Assembly: GCF_014202225.1 (NCBI RefSeq)
Contig: NZ_JACHGE010000001.1
Coordinates: 1,035,320-1,099,319, forward strand
DNA length: 64,000 nt
Origin: Algibacter amylolyticus
GTDB lineage: Bacteria > Bacteroidota > Bacteroidia > Flavobacteriales > Flavobacteriaceae
Direction of reading: 5' to 3'
The position numbers were made by a program, and so were the translations under genes. Position 1 is the first letter of the stretch. Every line of letters begins with the position of its first letter. Below are positions 17,047 to 26,262 of the stretch, piece by piece. The notes under the pieces were generated by a model. That model had not been told where the DNA came from. It saw only the letters and a list, made by a program, of their open reading frames with translations, and searched no databases.

Positions 17047-17691
17047 CTATTTGTTTTGCAATTGTTTGTGCGAACCATCGCAATTTGGTTTTCGTTTTGA
17101 TAGTCCGCAAGTACAATCATTAAAACCAAATCCCTTTAAAATTCGCGCTTCACATTTAAGTATTCTTGAAGTTCGTGTTTTCGATTGTTTGGCACTGGTA
17201 AAATGCAAAATATAACCACGTTGTCTACCCTTAGTTAGTTCTTTAAAAGCAGTTTCAAATTCAGGCTTTTCTAAAAATTCAGATTTTAATTCTTCAGGAT
17301 AGTTTAACTCATCGGTCTTATCAATTTTAACTTGTATTCCTGCTTCTTCAATGGCGATAGCTTCGTAAATATAACGTTTCAATATAGCTTCTAAAGCTAT
17401 AACTTCTTTTGTGCTTGTAAACGGAATAAGCTTTGTTGATCTTGAATTAGGACCTGGTTTCTTTAGGATGCCTTCTGTGTCTTTTAGTATAGCGCCTTTA
17501 AAAAAACTTAACGAGCAAAAGGCCTTAAAACCTCCAATTATTACAATGTTTTTACCTTTAAAAGAGTAACACGGGTTTCGCCATTTAAAATCTTCAGAAA
17601 GTCCGCAACTTATTATAATTGTTCTTAAAAGTTCTAATTCCGACTTCCAAGTTTTTACATGTTCTAAATATTTGTCAACTTTCGGGTTCAT
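17047..17691 (-). CDS. DUF1801/YdeI family protein with C-terminal CDGSH iron-sulfur motif
   Basis: The 214-residue protein has three parts. Residues about 15-115 resemble DUF1801 (YdhG-like: WRNPCYSFKGKNIVIIGGFKAFCSLSFFKGA). Residues about 145-190 are the YdeI/OmdA-type tail (ELKSEFLEKPEFETAFKEL, GRQRGYILHFTSAKQSKTRTSRI). The last 22 residues carry C193-x-C195-x2-S-x3-P-x-C204-D-G-S-H208, the exact ligand pattern of CDGSH proteins that hold a 2Fe-2S cluster. The role of YdeI proteins is poorly known (a link to bacteriocin tolerance is reported for some), and the Fe-S tail is inferred from the motif only. Confidence 0.8.
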   Translation of the reverse strand: MNPKVDKYLEHVKTWKSELELLRTIIISCGLSEDFKWRNPCYSFKGKNIVIIGGFKAFCSLSFFKGAILKDTEGILKKPGPNSRSTKLIPFTSTKEVIALEAILKRYIYEAIAIEEAGIQVKIDKTDELNYPEELKSEFLEKPEFETAFKELTKGRQRGYILHFTSAKQSKTRTSRILKCEARILKGFGFNDCTCGLSKRKPNCDGSHKQLQNK

Positions 17692-17812
17692 ATTTTAAGG
17701 TATCTTTAATTGCAAAAGATTTAAATGCACTTAACTACTAAATTATAATTTTTTCTATAAAAGTCTATGTTGCTAAGTGTTTCTTTTAAGGAATTCCATT
17801 ATTTTAGCTGTA

Positions 17813-18409
17813 ATGCAAAATGAGCTCCAAAAATATATACCTACAAATGCAGTTCTTCCAGTTTTAAATCTTTTAGAACGGGACGATTTGTTGGTTAAAA
17901 TTAAAAATGAGCGTAAAACAAGGCATGGTGATTATAGAAAATTACCAAATGGCAAGCATCAAATTACAATAAATTCAAACTTAAATACCTATCGCTTTTT
18001 AATAACGCTTATTCATGAAATTGCCCATTTGGAGGCTTTTAAAGCTTATGGGACCTTTATAAAACCGCATGGTTTGGAGTGGAAACAAACATTTCAGCAT
18101 TTAATGCTACCGTTTTTAAACCCAAAGATATTTCCAGATGCCTTATTGCCTTTATTGGCAAAACATTTTAAAAACCCTAAAGCATCTAGCGATACAGATG
18201 CGTCATTGGCCTTAGCTTTAAAGCAATTTGACGAACCCAATAATAAAACCTTTATTTTTGAAGTACCTTTGGGTGTAAGTTTTAAACTTTATAATGGTAA
18301 GGTTTTTAAAATGGGTGAAAAACGTGTTAAACGTTATGAGTGCATTGAAATTAAAACAGGTCGTTTATACCTTTTTAATCCAAATGCAGAAGTAGAATTA
18401 ATAAATTAA
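17813..18409 (+). CDS. SprT-like zinc-binding protein
   Basis: This 198-residue protein has a SprT-type metallopeptidase motif: LITLIHEIAHLEAF (HExxH) followed by HGLEWKQTF, in which a His can be the third zinc ligand. LPNGKHQITINSNLN precedes it, as in SprT-like proteins of Bacteroidota. The ATG at 17813 was chosen because the upstream GTG at 17777 adds 12 residues with no family match. It ends 3 bases before manC. Proteolysis of DNA-protein crosslinks is known for eukaryotic Spartan, but that role is not shown for short bacterial members. Confidence 0.8.
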   Translation: MQNELQKYIPTNAVLPVLNLLERDDLLVKIKNERKTRHGDYRKLPNGKHQITINSNLNTYRFLITLIHEIAHLEAFKAYGTFIKPHGLEWKQTFQHLMLPFLNPKIFPDALLPLLAKHFKNPKASSDTDASLALALKQFDEPNNKTFIFEVPLGVSFKLYNGKVFKMGEKRVKRYECIEIKTGRLYLFNPNAEVELIN

Positions 18410-18412
18410 AAT

Positions 18413-19492
18413 ATGAATAAAAACTATTATGCCATATTAATGGCCGGAGGAGTAGGGTCACGATTTTGGCCAGTAAGCACACAGGATTTTCCAAAGCAGT
18501 TTCATGATATGTTAGGAACGGGCGATACGCTTATTCAAAAAACATTTCATCGTTTGGCAGATTTAATTCCGAAGGAAAATATTTTTATTTTAACAAACGA
18601 GCAATATAACGATTTAGTTTTAGAGCAATTACCGGAAGTTGAGCAGCGTCAAGTGGTTTTAGAACCTGCAATGCGTAACACAGCGCCTTGTATTTTATAC
18701 GCCTCGTTAAAAATTCAGAAAGAAAACCCAGATGCGGTTATGATTGTGGCACCAAGTGATCATTGGATTGAGGACGAAAAAACATTTGCGAGCAATGTGC
18801 AACAAGCCTTCGAGTATTGTTCTGAAAATGATGCATTAATGACTTTAGGAATTCAACCTACTTTTCCTAACACAGGTTACGGTTATATTGAGTTTGATAA
18901 GTCTTCCGCGAAAGCGATAAAATCGGTAAATCAATTTAGAGAAAAACCAGATTACGAAACAGCAAAAGACTTTATTTCTAAAGGTAATTTTTTATGGAAT
19001 GCTGGTATTTTTATGTGGAGCGCAAAGAGTGTAGTTAAAGCATTTAAAAGTAATCAACCAGAATTGTTTGAGCTATTCGAAAAAGGCATATCGGTGTATA
19101 ATACCGAATTTGAAGACGACTTTATTCGTGATAATTATCCTAAGGCAGAAAATATATCGGTGGATTATGCTATTATGGAAAAATCTACCAATGTTCATGT
19201 TATTGCGGCAGAATTTGATTGGAACGATTTAGGAACTTGGGGAAGTTTATACGACAAGTTGGATAAGGATGAAGCTAACAATGCTGTGGTAAATGCTAGG
19301 ACTTTGGCCGAAGATGCTTCGGGAAATATGATAAGAACAAAAAAAGATAAAATTGTTGTTATTGATGGCTTACAAGATTATATTGTTGTGGATAAAGAAG
19401 AAGTTTTGCTTATCTTTCCTAAGTCTAAAGAACAAGATATAAAGAAAACACTCCAACAAGTAAAAGATAAATTTGGAGAGCAATACGGTTAA
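18413..19492 (+). CDS. manC: mannose-1-phosphate guanylyltransferase
   Basis: The enzyme makes GDP-mannose from mannose-1-phosphate and GTP for glycan synthesis. The 359-residue product shows the nucleotidyltransferase motif MAGGVGSRFWPVS and FPKQF, then EPAMRNTAP, VAPSDHWI, GYGYIEF, FREKPD, NFLWNAGIFMW and FDWNDLGTWGSL. It has only the short GMP domain and a beta-helix end, with no fused isomerase domain. The symbol manC is a family name; the fused ManC type of enterobacteria is longer. It is flanked at 3-base (upstream) and 2-base (downstream) spacing by the SprT-like and DUF389 genes. Confidence 0.93.
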   Translation: MNKNYYAILMAGGVGSRFWPVSTQDFPKQFHDMLGTGDTLIQKTFHRLADLIPKENIFILTNEQYNDLVLEQLPEVEQRQVVLEPAMRNTAPCILYASLKIQKENPDAVMIVAPSDHWIEDEKTFASNVQQAFEYCSENDALMTLGIQPTFPNTGYGYIEFDKSSAKAIKSVNQFREKPDYETAKDFISKGNFLWNAGIFMWSAKSVVKAFKSNQPELFELFEKGISVYNTEFEDDFIRDNYPKAENISVDYAIMEKSTNVHVIAAEFDWNDLGTWGSLYDKLDKDEANNAVVNARTLAEDASGNMIRTKKDKIVVIDGLQDYIVVDKEEVLLIFPKSKEQDIKKTLQQVKDKFGEQYG

Positions 19493-19494
19493 TT

Positions 19495-20976
19495 ATGAGT
19501 GAAGAGAGTAAGTTTAATTTCTCTGAAGAAGAGGAAAAGGCAGAAGCTTTAAAAAAGGAACAGAGCGTTGAGCAGTCTAAAGAAAATGTAAAAAAGGATG
19601 CTCAAGGTCTTTTTACCAGTATCTCAAAATTTTTAAGCGAGCTTTTAGATTTCAGAGATGACACCGACAGAGACGCTACAATTCAAGCAATAAAAGGTGA
19701 TATTCCATTTAAAGGTGCTACAGCTTGGATTTTAATTTGTTCCATATTTGTAGCCTCTATTGGTTTAAACGCAAACTCTACAGCTGTGGTAATTGGTGCC
19801 ATGTTAATTTCGCCATTAATGGGGCCTATTTTGGGTATTGGCTTATCTATTGCTATAAACGATATTGATACGCTTAAAAAATCGCTTATAAACTTAGTAA
19901 CAATGATTGTTTTAAGTTTAATGACAGCGTTTTTGTTTTTTAAATTTTTTCCAACTGCAGATATTATGACGACCGAGCTTTTTGGTCGTACCAAACCCGA
20001 TTTACGTGATGTTTTAATTGCCTTTTTTGGTGGTGCTGCCTTAATTATAGCACGGACTAAAAAAGGAACGATTGCTTCGGTCATTTTTGGTGTTGCTATT
20101 GCAACAGCATTAATGCCACCATTATGTACGGCTGGTTATGGATTAGCGCACAATTGGGACTACTTTATTGGAGCCATGTATTTGTTTACCATAAATACCA
20201 TTTTTATTGCTCTAGCAACCTTTTTAGTGCTAAAAATATTAAGGTTCCCAATGTTAAGGTATGCGAATTCTAAAAAAAGAAAAAGAATTGCACAGTTGGC
20301 TTCTTTAATTGCTGTTTTGGTTATGGCACCTGCAATTTGGACCTTTGTTAACTTTATAACGCAATCTGGTTTAGAGGGCGATTATAATAATTTTATGGAA
20401 ACCGAGGTTAAATCTAACCACGAGTTATGGTTGCAAAAAGGAATACCAAACTGGGAAGAAAAAACAATTACCCTTTATTTTAATGGTGAAGTTCCAGATG
20501 CTACTATAGCAGATTTGGAAAATGAAATTAAAACTTACGAAAAAATAAAAGATTACAGTTTAGTAATTCAGGGGAATAAAAATAGAAGTATCGATAAAAT
20601 TTCTGATGCTTACGATAGAGCCATACGCGATTTAGACCAAAAGGATATAATTATTACTGGATTACAGAATCAAATTGAAGGTTTGCAGGTAAATATTACC
20701 AATTTAAATAAACAATTAGAGTCGAAAACAATATCTAATACCATTCCGTTTTCTAGTTTATCTCGCGATGCCAAGGTGAGGTTTAAAGATTTGGAATACT
20801 TTGGGTATTCTAATATGTTAGAGTCTAAAGATTTTATTAATATCGATACGGTTTCGGTAGTGCGTTTAAAGTGGAACACGAATTTACCAGACAGCATTCA
20901 AGTAAAAAAGGAAGAAGAATTAAAAACTTGGATAAGCACGCAATTAAACAAATCCAATATCTTAATTTTAAAATAA
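19495..20976 (+). CDS. DUF389 domain-containing membrane protein
   Basis: The 493-residue protein has a charged, coiled N-terminus (about 1-45), then a membrane domain with roughly six segments between residues 75 and 285. This contains the DUF389 signature VVIGAMLISPLMGPILGIGL, the GGAALIIARTK loop and ALMPPLCTAGYG. The C-terminal 200 residues are soluble with a predicted coiled coil (ITGLQNQIEGLQVNITNLNKQLES). DUF389 proteins have no established function; a transport or channel role is only a guess. It is the last gene of the SprT-manC-DUF389 run and is closed by a strong hairpin. Confidence 0.85.
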   Translation: MSEESKFNFSEEEEKAEALKKEQSVEQSKENVKKDAQGLFTSISKFLSELLDFRDDTDRDATIQAIKGDIPFKGATAWILICSIFVASIGLNANSTAVVIGAMLISPLMGPILGIGLSIAINDIDTLKKSLINLVTMIVLSLMTAFLFFKFFPTADIMTTELFGRTKPDLRDVLIAFFGGAALIIARTKKGTIASVIFGVAIATALMPPLCTAGYGLAHNWDYFIGAMYLFTINTIFIALATFLVLKILRFPMLRYANSKKRKRIAQLASLIAVLVMAPAIWTFVNFITQSGLEGDYNNFMETEVKSNHELWLQKGIPNWEEKTITLYFNGEVPDATIADLENEIKTYEKIKDYSLVIQGNKNRSIDKISDAYDRAIRDLDQKDIIITGLQNQIEGLQVNITNLNKQLESKTISNTIPFSSLSRDAKVRFKDLEYFGYSNMLESKDFINIDTVSVVRLKWNTNLPDSIQVKKEEELKTWISTQLNKSNILILK

Positions 20977-21000
20977 ATCTATTTTCGTTAAATAATTTAT

Positions 21001-21044
21001 AATGAATAAAACCTTCTTGAAAAATTAGGTTTTATTCATTTTCT
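21001..21044. terminator. shared hairpin between DUF389 gene and mlaF-like gene
   Basis: A perfect 14-base stem (21001-21014 with 21027-21040) closes a 12-base loop. The right arm contains the stop codon and last codons of the minus-strand ABC ATPase gene. On the plus strand the hairpin lies 25 bases after the DUF389 stop and is followed by TTTTCTTC. Confidence 0.7.
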
Positions 21045-21799
21045 TCAATGTACATTTTACGTACTTTTTTAAATAAGTTTGAAGAATAAACAAAATCGGT
21101 AACGACTTCGTTATCTGTTTTAAAAATGGTTTTGTTCGATCCTTCCCATGCTTTTAATCCATTTCTTAGGAAAACAATTTTTTCACCAATTTCCATAACC
21201 GAGTTCATGTCATGCGAATTTATTACTGTGGTAATTTGATATTCGTCTGTAATTTCTTGAATAAGGTTATCAATAACTATGGCTGTTTTTGGATCTAAAC
21301 CTGAGTTAGGTTCATCACAAAATAAATACTTGGGGTTGTTAACGATAGCGCGAGCAATAGCAACACGTTTTTGCATCCCTCCGGAAGCTTCACTTGGCAT
21401 TTTATTATGTGCAGTATCAAGATTAACGCGCTTTAAAACAAAGTTTACGCGGTCTTCCATTTCGCTTTTACTTTGATTAGTAAACATTTTAAGCGGAAAC
21501 ATGACGTTTTGTGCAATAGTCATAGAATCGAATAAGGCACTGCCTTGAAATACCATGCCTATTTCTGCACGTATATTTCTCTTTTCGTCTTCGGTTAGTT
21601 TTGCGAATACCTTACCATCATAAGCTATCGCGCCTTGTTCGTAGTCAAATAAACCTAATAGGCACTTTAAAAATACAGTTTTACCAGAACCACTTTGCCC
21701 AATAATTAAATTTGTTTTGCCTTTTTCAAAAGTTGTACTAATACCTTTTAAAACTTCAACGTCTCCAAATGACTTATGTAAATTAGTAACTTCTATCAT
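21032..21799 (-). CDS. ABC transporter ATP-binding protein, MlaF-like
   Basis: This is a 255-residue ATPase of the Mkl/MlaF type, which powers phospholipid traffic between inner and outer membranes in MCE systems. Walker A is GQSGSGKT (34-41), the Q-loop is VFQGSALF, the signature is SGGMQKRVAIARA (from 139; SGGMQ is typical of MlaF) and Walker B is YLFCDEP (158-164) with NSGLDP. The start overlaps the permease stop by 4 bases, so the two are co-translated. No MCE (MlaD) gene is next to it; it is probably encoded elsewhere. Confidence 0.92.
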   Translation of the reverse strand: MIEVTNLHKSFGDVEVLKGISTTFEKGKTNLIIGQSGSGKTVFLKCLLGLFDYEQGAIAYDGKVFAKLTEDEKRNIRAEIGMVFQGSALFDSMTIAQNVMFPLKMFTNQSKSEMEDRVNFVLKRVNLDTAHNKMPSEASGGMQKRVAIARAIVNNPKYLFCDEPNSGLDPKTAIVIDNLIQEITDEYQITTVINSHDMNSVMEIGEKIVFLRNGLKAWEGSNKTIFKTDNEVVTDFVYSSNLFKKVRKMYIEENE

Positions 21800-22536
21800 G
21801 AGCTTAGTAACATTTGGGTTAGGAAATAGTTTAAAATAATAATAACAACACTAGTCCATACAAACGATGTCGTACTTGCTTTACCTACTTCTAACGCACC
21901 ACCTTTCATATAATAGCCATGAAACGATGGGATGGTTGCCAATATAAAGGCAAAAACAATAGTTTTTATAAATGCATATATGACATGGAAAGTTTCAAAA
22001 TCTGTTTGGATACCTACATTGTAATCTTCTAACGAGCTAAAGCCTCCATATACACATGCGGCCATTCCTCCTAAAATACCTAAAAACATAGCAATTGATA
22101 TAATAAAAGGATATAAAAGCAAGGCTATAAATTTAGGGAAAACTAAATAGTTAAGGGAGTTAATTCCCATAACTTCTAGTGCGTCAATTTGTTCGGTAAC
22201 ACGCATGGTACCTATGCTTGATGTTATAAATGAACCAACTTTACCTGCCATAATTATAGACATAAATGTTGGCGCAAATTCTAATATAATAGATTGCCTC
22301 GTTGCAAAACCAACAAGGTATTTAGGTATTAATGGGCTATCAATATTTAATGCTGTTTGTATGGTTACAACACCTCCAACAAAAAAGGAAATAAAGGCAA
22401 CAATGCCCAAAGAGCCAATTATTAAATCGTCTATATCTTTAAGTATTAATTGTTTCATTACCGTCCATTTGGTTGGTTTACGAAACATTTCTACTATCAT
22501 TAAAAAGTAAGCACCTATGTTATGCAGATAAGTCAT
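21796..22536 (-). CDS. MlaE-like ABC transporter permease
   Basis: This 246-residue membrane protein is the permease partner of the following ATPase. It shows the MlaE family sequences FVGGVVTIQTA, EFAPTFMSIIMAGKVGSFITSSIGTMRVTEQIDALEVMGINS (in parts) and LGILGGMAACVYGG, with about five or six membrane segments. The start was set at the ATG at 22536; a TTG two codons upstream is the other option. MlaE proteins carry lipids to or from the outer membrane together with an MCE protein. Confidence 0.92.
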   Translation of the reverse strand: MTYLHNIGAYFLMIVEMFRKPTKWTVMKQLILKDIDDLIIGSLGIVAFISFFVGGVVTIQTALNIDSPLIPKYLVGFATRQSIILEFAPTFMSIIMAGKVGSFITSSIGTMRVTEQIDALEVMGINSLNYLVFPKFIALLLYPFIISIAMFLGILGGMAACVYGGFSSLEDYNVGIQTDFETFHVIYAFIKTIVFAFILATIPSFHGYYMKGGALEVGKASTTSFVWTSVVIIILNYFLTQMLLSS

Positions 22537-22647
22537 ATACAAATTTGTAAATGCTAAAGTAAAAAAAAGTTAGTGGTATTTAACTTTAATTTAAAATAAT
22601 GATGGATTAATTATGTGTATTTTTGGCTTTATAAATTTAATTCTAGA

Positions 22648-24270
22648 ATGAAATATATTTTTTCCTTTTTGTTAGTTTTTACATTAAGCTTACCTGTGGT
22701 AGCACAAAACGATAATCCGAAATTGGTTGTTGGTATTGTTGTAGATCAAATGCGTTACGATTATTTAACTCGATTTTATAGTAAATATGGCGATGGTGGT
22801 TTTAAACGTATGATGAACGAAGGATTTAATTGTAAAAACAATCATTATAATTATGTGCCAACTTACACAGCACCAGGGCATACATCGATATATACGGGTA
22901 CTACACCAAAATATCATGGAATTATAGGTAATAATTTTTACGACAGAGAGATAAAAAAAATGGTGTATTGTGCAGGTGATGAAAACGTTGATCCTATAGG
23001 CACAGAAAGTAAGGCCGGTAAAATGTCTCCACACCGTATGAAAACAACAACATTTGCTGACGAAAACAGATTGTTTACACAAATGCGAGGAAAAACAATT
23101 GGTATTTCAATAAAAGATAGAGGTGCAATTTTACCAGCTGGTCATACCGCCAATGCAGCTTATTGGTTTAACGGAAGCGATGAAGGGTACTTTATTAGTA
23201 GTTCTTTTTATATGAATAGCTTACCTAAATGGGTAAATAAATTTAACGATTCTAATATTGCTGAATCGTATTTAAAGCCATGGAATACCTTATATAATAT
23301 TTCAACTTATACTGAAAGTGGTTCAGATTTAAATGATTTTGAAGGCACTTTTAAAGGCAAAGAAACAGCAACATTTCCTTATGACTTAGGTGCTTTAAAA
23401 GATAAAAATGGAAATTTTGATATTATTAAAGGAACGCCTTACGGGAATAGTATTGTCGCAGATTTTGCCATAGCTGCTATAAAAGGTGAAGCTTTAGGTG
23501 AAGATGAGATTACCGATGTTTTAACGGTAAGCTTTTCAAGTACCGATTATGTTGGTCATAAATTTGGAGTAAACTCAAAAGAGGTTGAGGATACTTATAT
23601 TCGTTTAGATAAGGATTTAGAGCGATTATTCCAGGCACTAGATAAAGAGGTAGGCAAAGGTGAGTATACTGTTTTCTTAACAGCAGATCATGCAGCTATT
23701 GATGTGCCATCTTATTTACAATCTGTAAAAATTCCTGCAGGATACGTAAATAACTCCGAACGTAAAAAGCAGTTTAATGCGTTTTTAATTGATACTTACG
23801 GTACAACTGAGGTTTTAGAGAATATAAGTAACGACCAAATTTTCTTAAATAGAGAAAAAATTAAAGCCTTAAATTTAAATTTGAAGGATGTGCAAGAAGC
23901 CATAGTAAATGAGCAAATAACATACAAAAATATATACAAAGCCTATACTGCAACAAGCATGGGTTCTGTAAATTTTGTTGAAGGTATTGAAGCGCTTATG
24001 CAAAAAGGGTTTAACCAAAAAGCATCTGGCGATGTCCTGTTATTAAACGATCCGGCATATATTTCTTATAGTAAAGTGGGGTCTACACATGGTAGTGGCT
24101 TAAATTATGATACCCACGTACCTTTATTGTTTTTCGGAAAAGGAATTAAGAAAGGAGAAACTTTTAAAAAGACCGAAATAACAGATATTGCACCAACCAT
24201 GTCTGCACTTATAGGAACTAGTTTTCCAAACTTTTCAATAGGACAACCTTTAGAATTTGTTTTAAATTAA
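22648..24270 (+). CDS. PafA-like alkaline phosphatase
   Basis: The 540-residue secreted phosphatase begins with a signal peptide (MKYIFSFLLVFTLSLPVVAQ). The metal and catalytic residues of the alkaline phosphatase superfamily are present: VVDQMRYDYL (Asp33), the nucleophile Thr79 in TYTAPGHTSIYTG, the K-x-R pair in SIKDRGAI that marks PafA-type phosphate monoesterases, STDYVGHKFG and TADHAAIDVPSY, and a late GSTHGSGLNYDTHVPLLFFG. PafA enzymes release phosphate from many monoesters in the periplasm. The ATG at 22648 was chosen because it starts the signal peptide. The nuclease gene overlaps its stop by one base, which fits a joint role in scavenging phosphate from nucleic acids. Confidence 0.9.
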   Translation: MKYIFSFLLVFTLSLPVVAQNDNPKLVVGIVVDQMRYDYLTRFYSKYGDGGFKRMMNEGFNCKNNHYNYVPTYTAPGHTSIYTGTTPKYHGIIGNNFYDREIKKMVYCAGDENVDPIGTESKAGKMSPHRMKTTTFADENRLFTQMRGKTIGISIKDRGAILPAGHTANAAYWFNGSDEGYFISSSFYMNSLPKWVNKFNDSNIAESYLKPWNTLYNISTYTESGSDLNDFEGTFKGKETATFPYDLGALKDKNGNFDIIKGTPYGNSIVADFAIAAIKGEALGEDEITDVLTVSFSSTDYVGHKFGVNSKEVEDTYIRLDKDLERLFQALDKEVGKGEYTVFLTADHAAIDVPSYLQSVKIPAGYVNNSERKKQFNAFLIDTYGTTEVLENISNDQIFLNREKIKALNLNLKDVQEAIVNEQITYKNIYKAYTATSMGSVNFVEGIEALMQKGFNQKASGDVLLLNDPAYISYSKVGSTHGSGLNYDTHVPLLFFGKGIKKGETFKKTEITDIAPTMSALIGTSFPNFSIGQPLEFVLN

Positions 24271-25079
24271 TGAGCAAACGTACACTATCTTCCATTGTTG
24301 TTTTGGTTATCGTTTTGGCTGTTTATGGCTATGAGTATTTTTTAGGTGAAGAAGAAAAAGCCGAAATTATTACTGAAGGTCAAACAACTAAAAGTGATAC
24401 CAACGAGTATTTTTTACCAACTTCGACAACAGGACAAATAGTGCATCATAATGGTTATTCATTGTCGTATAACGAGAAACATGAACAAGCGGAATGGGTT
24501 GCATACGAATTAAAAAAAGCGCATCTATCTAATACGAATCATAAACGGCCTTATTTTGAAATTGATAAAGCTGTAAAAACAGGTGCGGCAAGCTGGAGAA
24601 ACTATAAAAAATCGGGTTACGATCGCGGACATCTTTGTCCTGCTGGAGACAGACGTTATACTAAAGCGGCGCACGACGAAACTTTTTTAACGAGTAATAT
24701 TAGTCCGCAAGAACATCAATTCAATGCCGGAATTTGGAATAGTTTGGAGCAAAAAGTGAGGTATTGGGCAAGTAAGTACGACGGTGTTTTTGTTGTAACC
24801 GGAGGTGTTTTAAACGGTAATATGAAGTCTATAGGCACAGAGCAGGTTTCTGTTCCAAATCAGTTTTACAAGGTGTTAATTGATACCAATTCTGGAACCA
24901 CTAAAATGATTGCGTTTTTAATGCCACACGAGGCTTCTAACAAGCCTTTGTACGATTTTGTAGTGTCTGTTGATGAGGTTGAAGAATTAACAGGAATAGA
25001 CTTTTTCCCTGAGTTGGAAGATTCCATAGAGAATAAACTAGAAGCTTCAAGTAGTTATAAAGGTTGGAGTTTTAAATAA
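24270..25079 (+). CDS. DNA/RNA non-specific endonuclease
   Basis: This is a 269-residue beta-beta-alpha metal nuclease of the NUC1/EndA type. The active site is YDRGHLCPAGDRR (D118-R-G-H121, His as general base), followed by ETFLTSNISPQEHQFNAGIWNSLEQKVR with the metal-binding Asn. Residues 8-25 form one hydrophobic segment, so the protein is anchored or exported. Its ATG overlaps the phosphatase stop (TAATG), which suggests coupled expression. Degradation of extracellular nucleic acid for phosphate or nucleosides is an inference from this pairing. Confidence 0.9.
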   Translation: MSKRTLSSIVVLVIVLAVYGYEYFLGEEEKAEIITEGQTTKSDTNEYFLPTSTTGQIVHHNGYSLSYNEKHEQAEWVAYELKKAHLSNTNHKRPYFEIDKAVKTGAASWRNYKKSGYDRGHLCPAGDRRYTKAAHDETFLTSNISPQEHQFNAGIWNSLEQKVRYWASKYDGVFVVTGGVLNGNMKSIGTEQVSVPNQFYKVLIDTNSGTTKMIAFLMPHEASNKPLYDFVVSVDEVEELTGIDFFPELEDSIENKLEASSSYKGWSFK

Positions 25080-25103
25080 TATATTCCATCGAAAGAGGGA
25101 ATC

Positions 25104-25325
25104 TTATTTTTGATTTTCTTGATGCTTTACAAGTTCAACCATATAATAAGCGCGTCCTTTAATATAGGAACAGCTATGCGTCTGGGTACTATTAGCACCA
25201 TTTGGAACAACACAATTTTTATTAGCCAATTTGTTATTTATTTTAATAACCTCAGGTTCGGGCTTCTTTTTCGTTAAAAAGAATAAGCCAATACCTAAAA
25301 ATAATATGAGAGCAAAAATTTTCAT
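25104..25325 (-). CDS. small membrane-anchored protein of unknown function
   Basis: The 73-residue product begins MKIFALILFLGIGLFFLTKKK, one membrane segment or uncleaved signal, followed by a short polar domain with two cysteines (NCVV and HSCSY). I do not recognise the family. The ATG at 25325 was preferred over an upstream start because the membrane segment then begins at the N-terminus. It lies 4 bases after the glycosyltransferase stop in the same direction and is probably cotranscribed with it. Confidence 0.55.
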   Translation of the reverse strand: MKIFALILFLGIGLFFLTKKKPEPEVIKINNKLANKNCVVPNGANSTQTHSCSYIKGRAYYMVELVKHQENQK

Positions 25326-25329
25326 TTTG

Positions 25330-26178
25330 TTATTTGAATTTATTAAGCATGCCTTTCCATCGTAAATTTCTAATAAATACACCTTCTTGCTTGTTAACTA
25401 AGTAGGCTGTTTTTTCGTTTTTAGCTTTAAAATATCCACTCATATAATCTTTAAATAATGAAAAGCTTCCTTTTTTGTAAGCTAGTTTTAAGGCGGAAAT
25501 TAATGTAATTACAAAGCCATATCGCATTTTATACATAGCCTCACCTTGCAAATACTTTGATGCTTTATTATAACTAACGCCAGTTGGCTTTAAATGTTTT
25601 ACATGTAATGACTCATCAGTTAAAATTTTCCAGCCGTAATATTTAGCTAGCAACTCATCAACGGTATCCCAACCCATAGATCGTTTAAGTTTACCTATTT
25701 CGAGAAAACAATCTTGCCTGTAGGCCTTTAAAGCGCCACGAATATGGTCTCTGTTAGTTAAGTTTTCTAAAACCCATTGGTTGTTTTTTTCAATGTAACA
25801 AAATCCCGAAGCCATTCCTAATTTAGGATTGCTTTTAAAATGAATCGCTAATTTTTCCAGGTAGTTTTCAGGAAAAATTAAATCGGCGTCAAATTTACAT
25901 AGTATATCGTAGGCGCTATCTAAGGTTTCGTAACCTTTATAAAATGCATTTATAATTTTGGAACCCGGTAAATGTTGATTGGACGATTTATTGTTTACTA
26001 TTGAAATAAAGGAATACGTTTTAATATAATCATCAATAATTGACTGCGTAGCATCGGTAGAATTATCATTAACTACAACAATTTGCTTTGGTTTTAAAGT
26101 TTGATTAACCAAAGACTGAAGCGTAAGACCAATGGAATCGGCTTCGTTGTGAGCAGGAATGATGATGTAAAAATCCAT
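25330..26178 (-). CDS. glycosyltransferase family 2 protein
   Basis: The 282-residue protein has a GT-A fold: FYIIIPAHNEADSIGLTLQSL at the N-terminus, QIVVVNDNSTDATQ and the DxD-type CKFDADLIFP. A later WDTVDELLAKYYGW supplies acceptor-side residues. No membrane segment is evident except a weak one near residue 230. The sugar and acceptor are unknown. It follows the methyltransferase and FabH-like genes in the same direction, with gaps of about 84 bases, so they may work on one glycolipid or lipid product. Confidence 0.88.
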   Translation of the reverse strand: MDFYIIIPAHNEADSIGLTLQSLVNQTLKPKQIVVVNDNSTDATQSIIDDYIKTYSFISIVNNKSSNQHLPGSKIINAFYKGYETLDSAYDILCKFDADLIFPENYLEKLAIHFKSNPKLGMASGFCYIEKNNQWVLENLTNRDHIRGALKAYRQDCFLEIGKLKRSMGWDTVDELLAKYYGWKILTDESLHVKHLKPTGVSYNKASKYLQGEAMYKMRYGFVITLISALKLAYKKGSFSLFKDYMSGYFKAKNEKTAYLVNKQEGVFIRNLRWKGMLNKFK

Positions 26179-26262
26179 GTTGTAAATGTCAATAATTAAA
26201 CTCCAAATCGCAATTTTTATGGTAATTATGTTCTTGGAATTTAATTTTTGGCTATCGGAACT

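Noticed and set aside
19683-20084. Antisense frame inside the DUF389 gene
   Set aside because: It covers the conserved membrane domain of the real gene and has no recognisable product.
25080-25103. Shared terminator between the nuclease gene and the small membrane protein gene
   Set aside because: Only a five-base stem is possible; listed instead as a degraded repeat copy.
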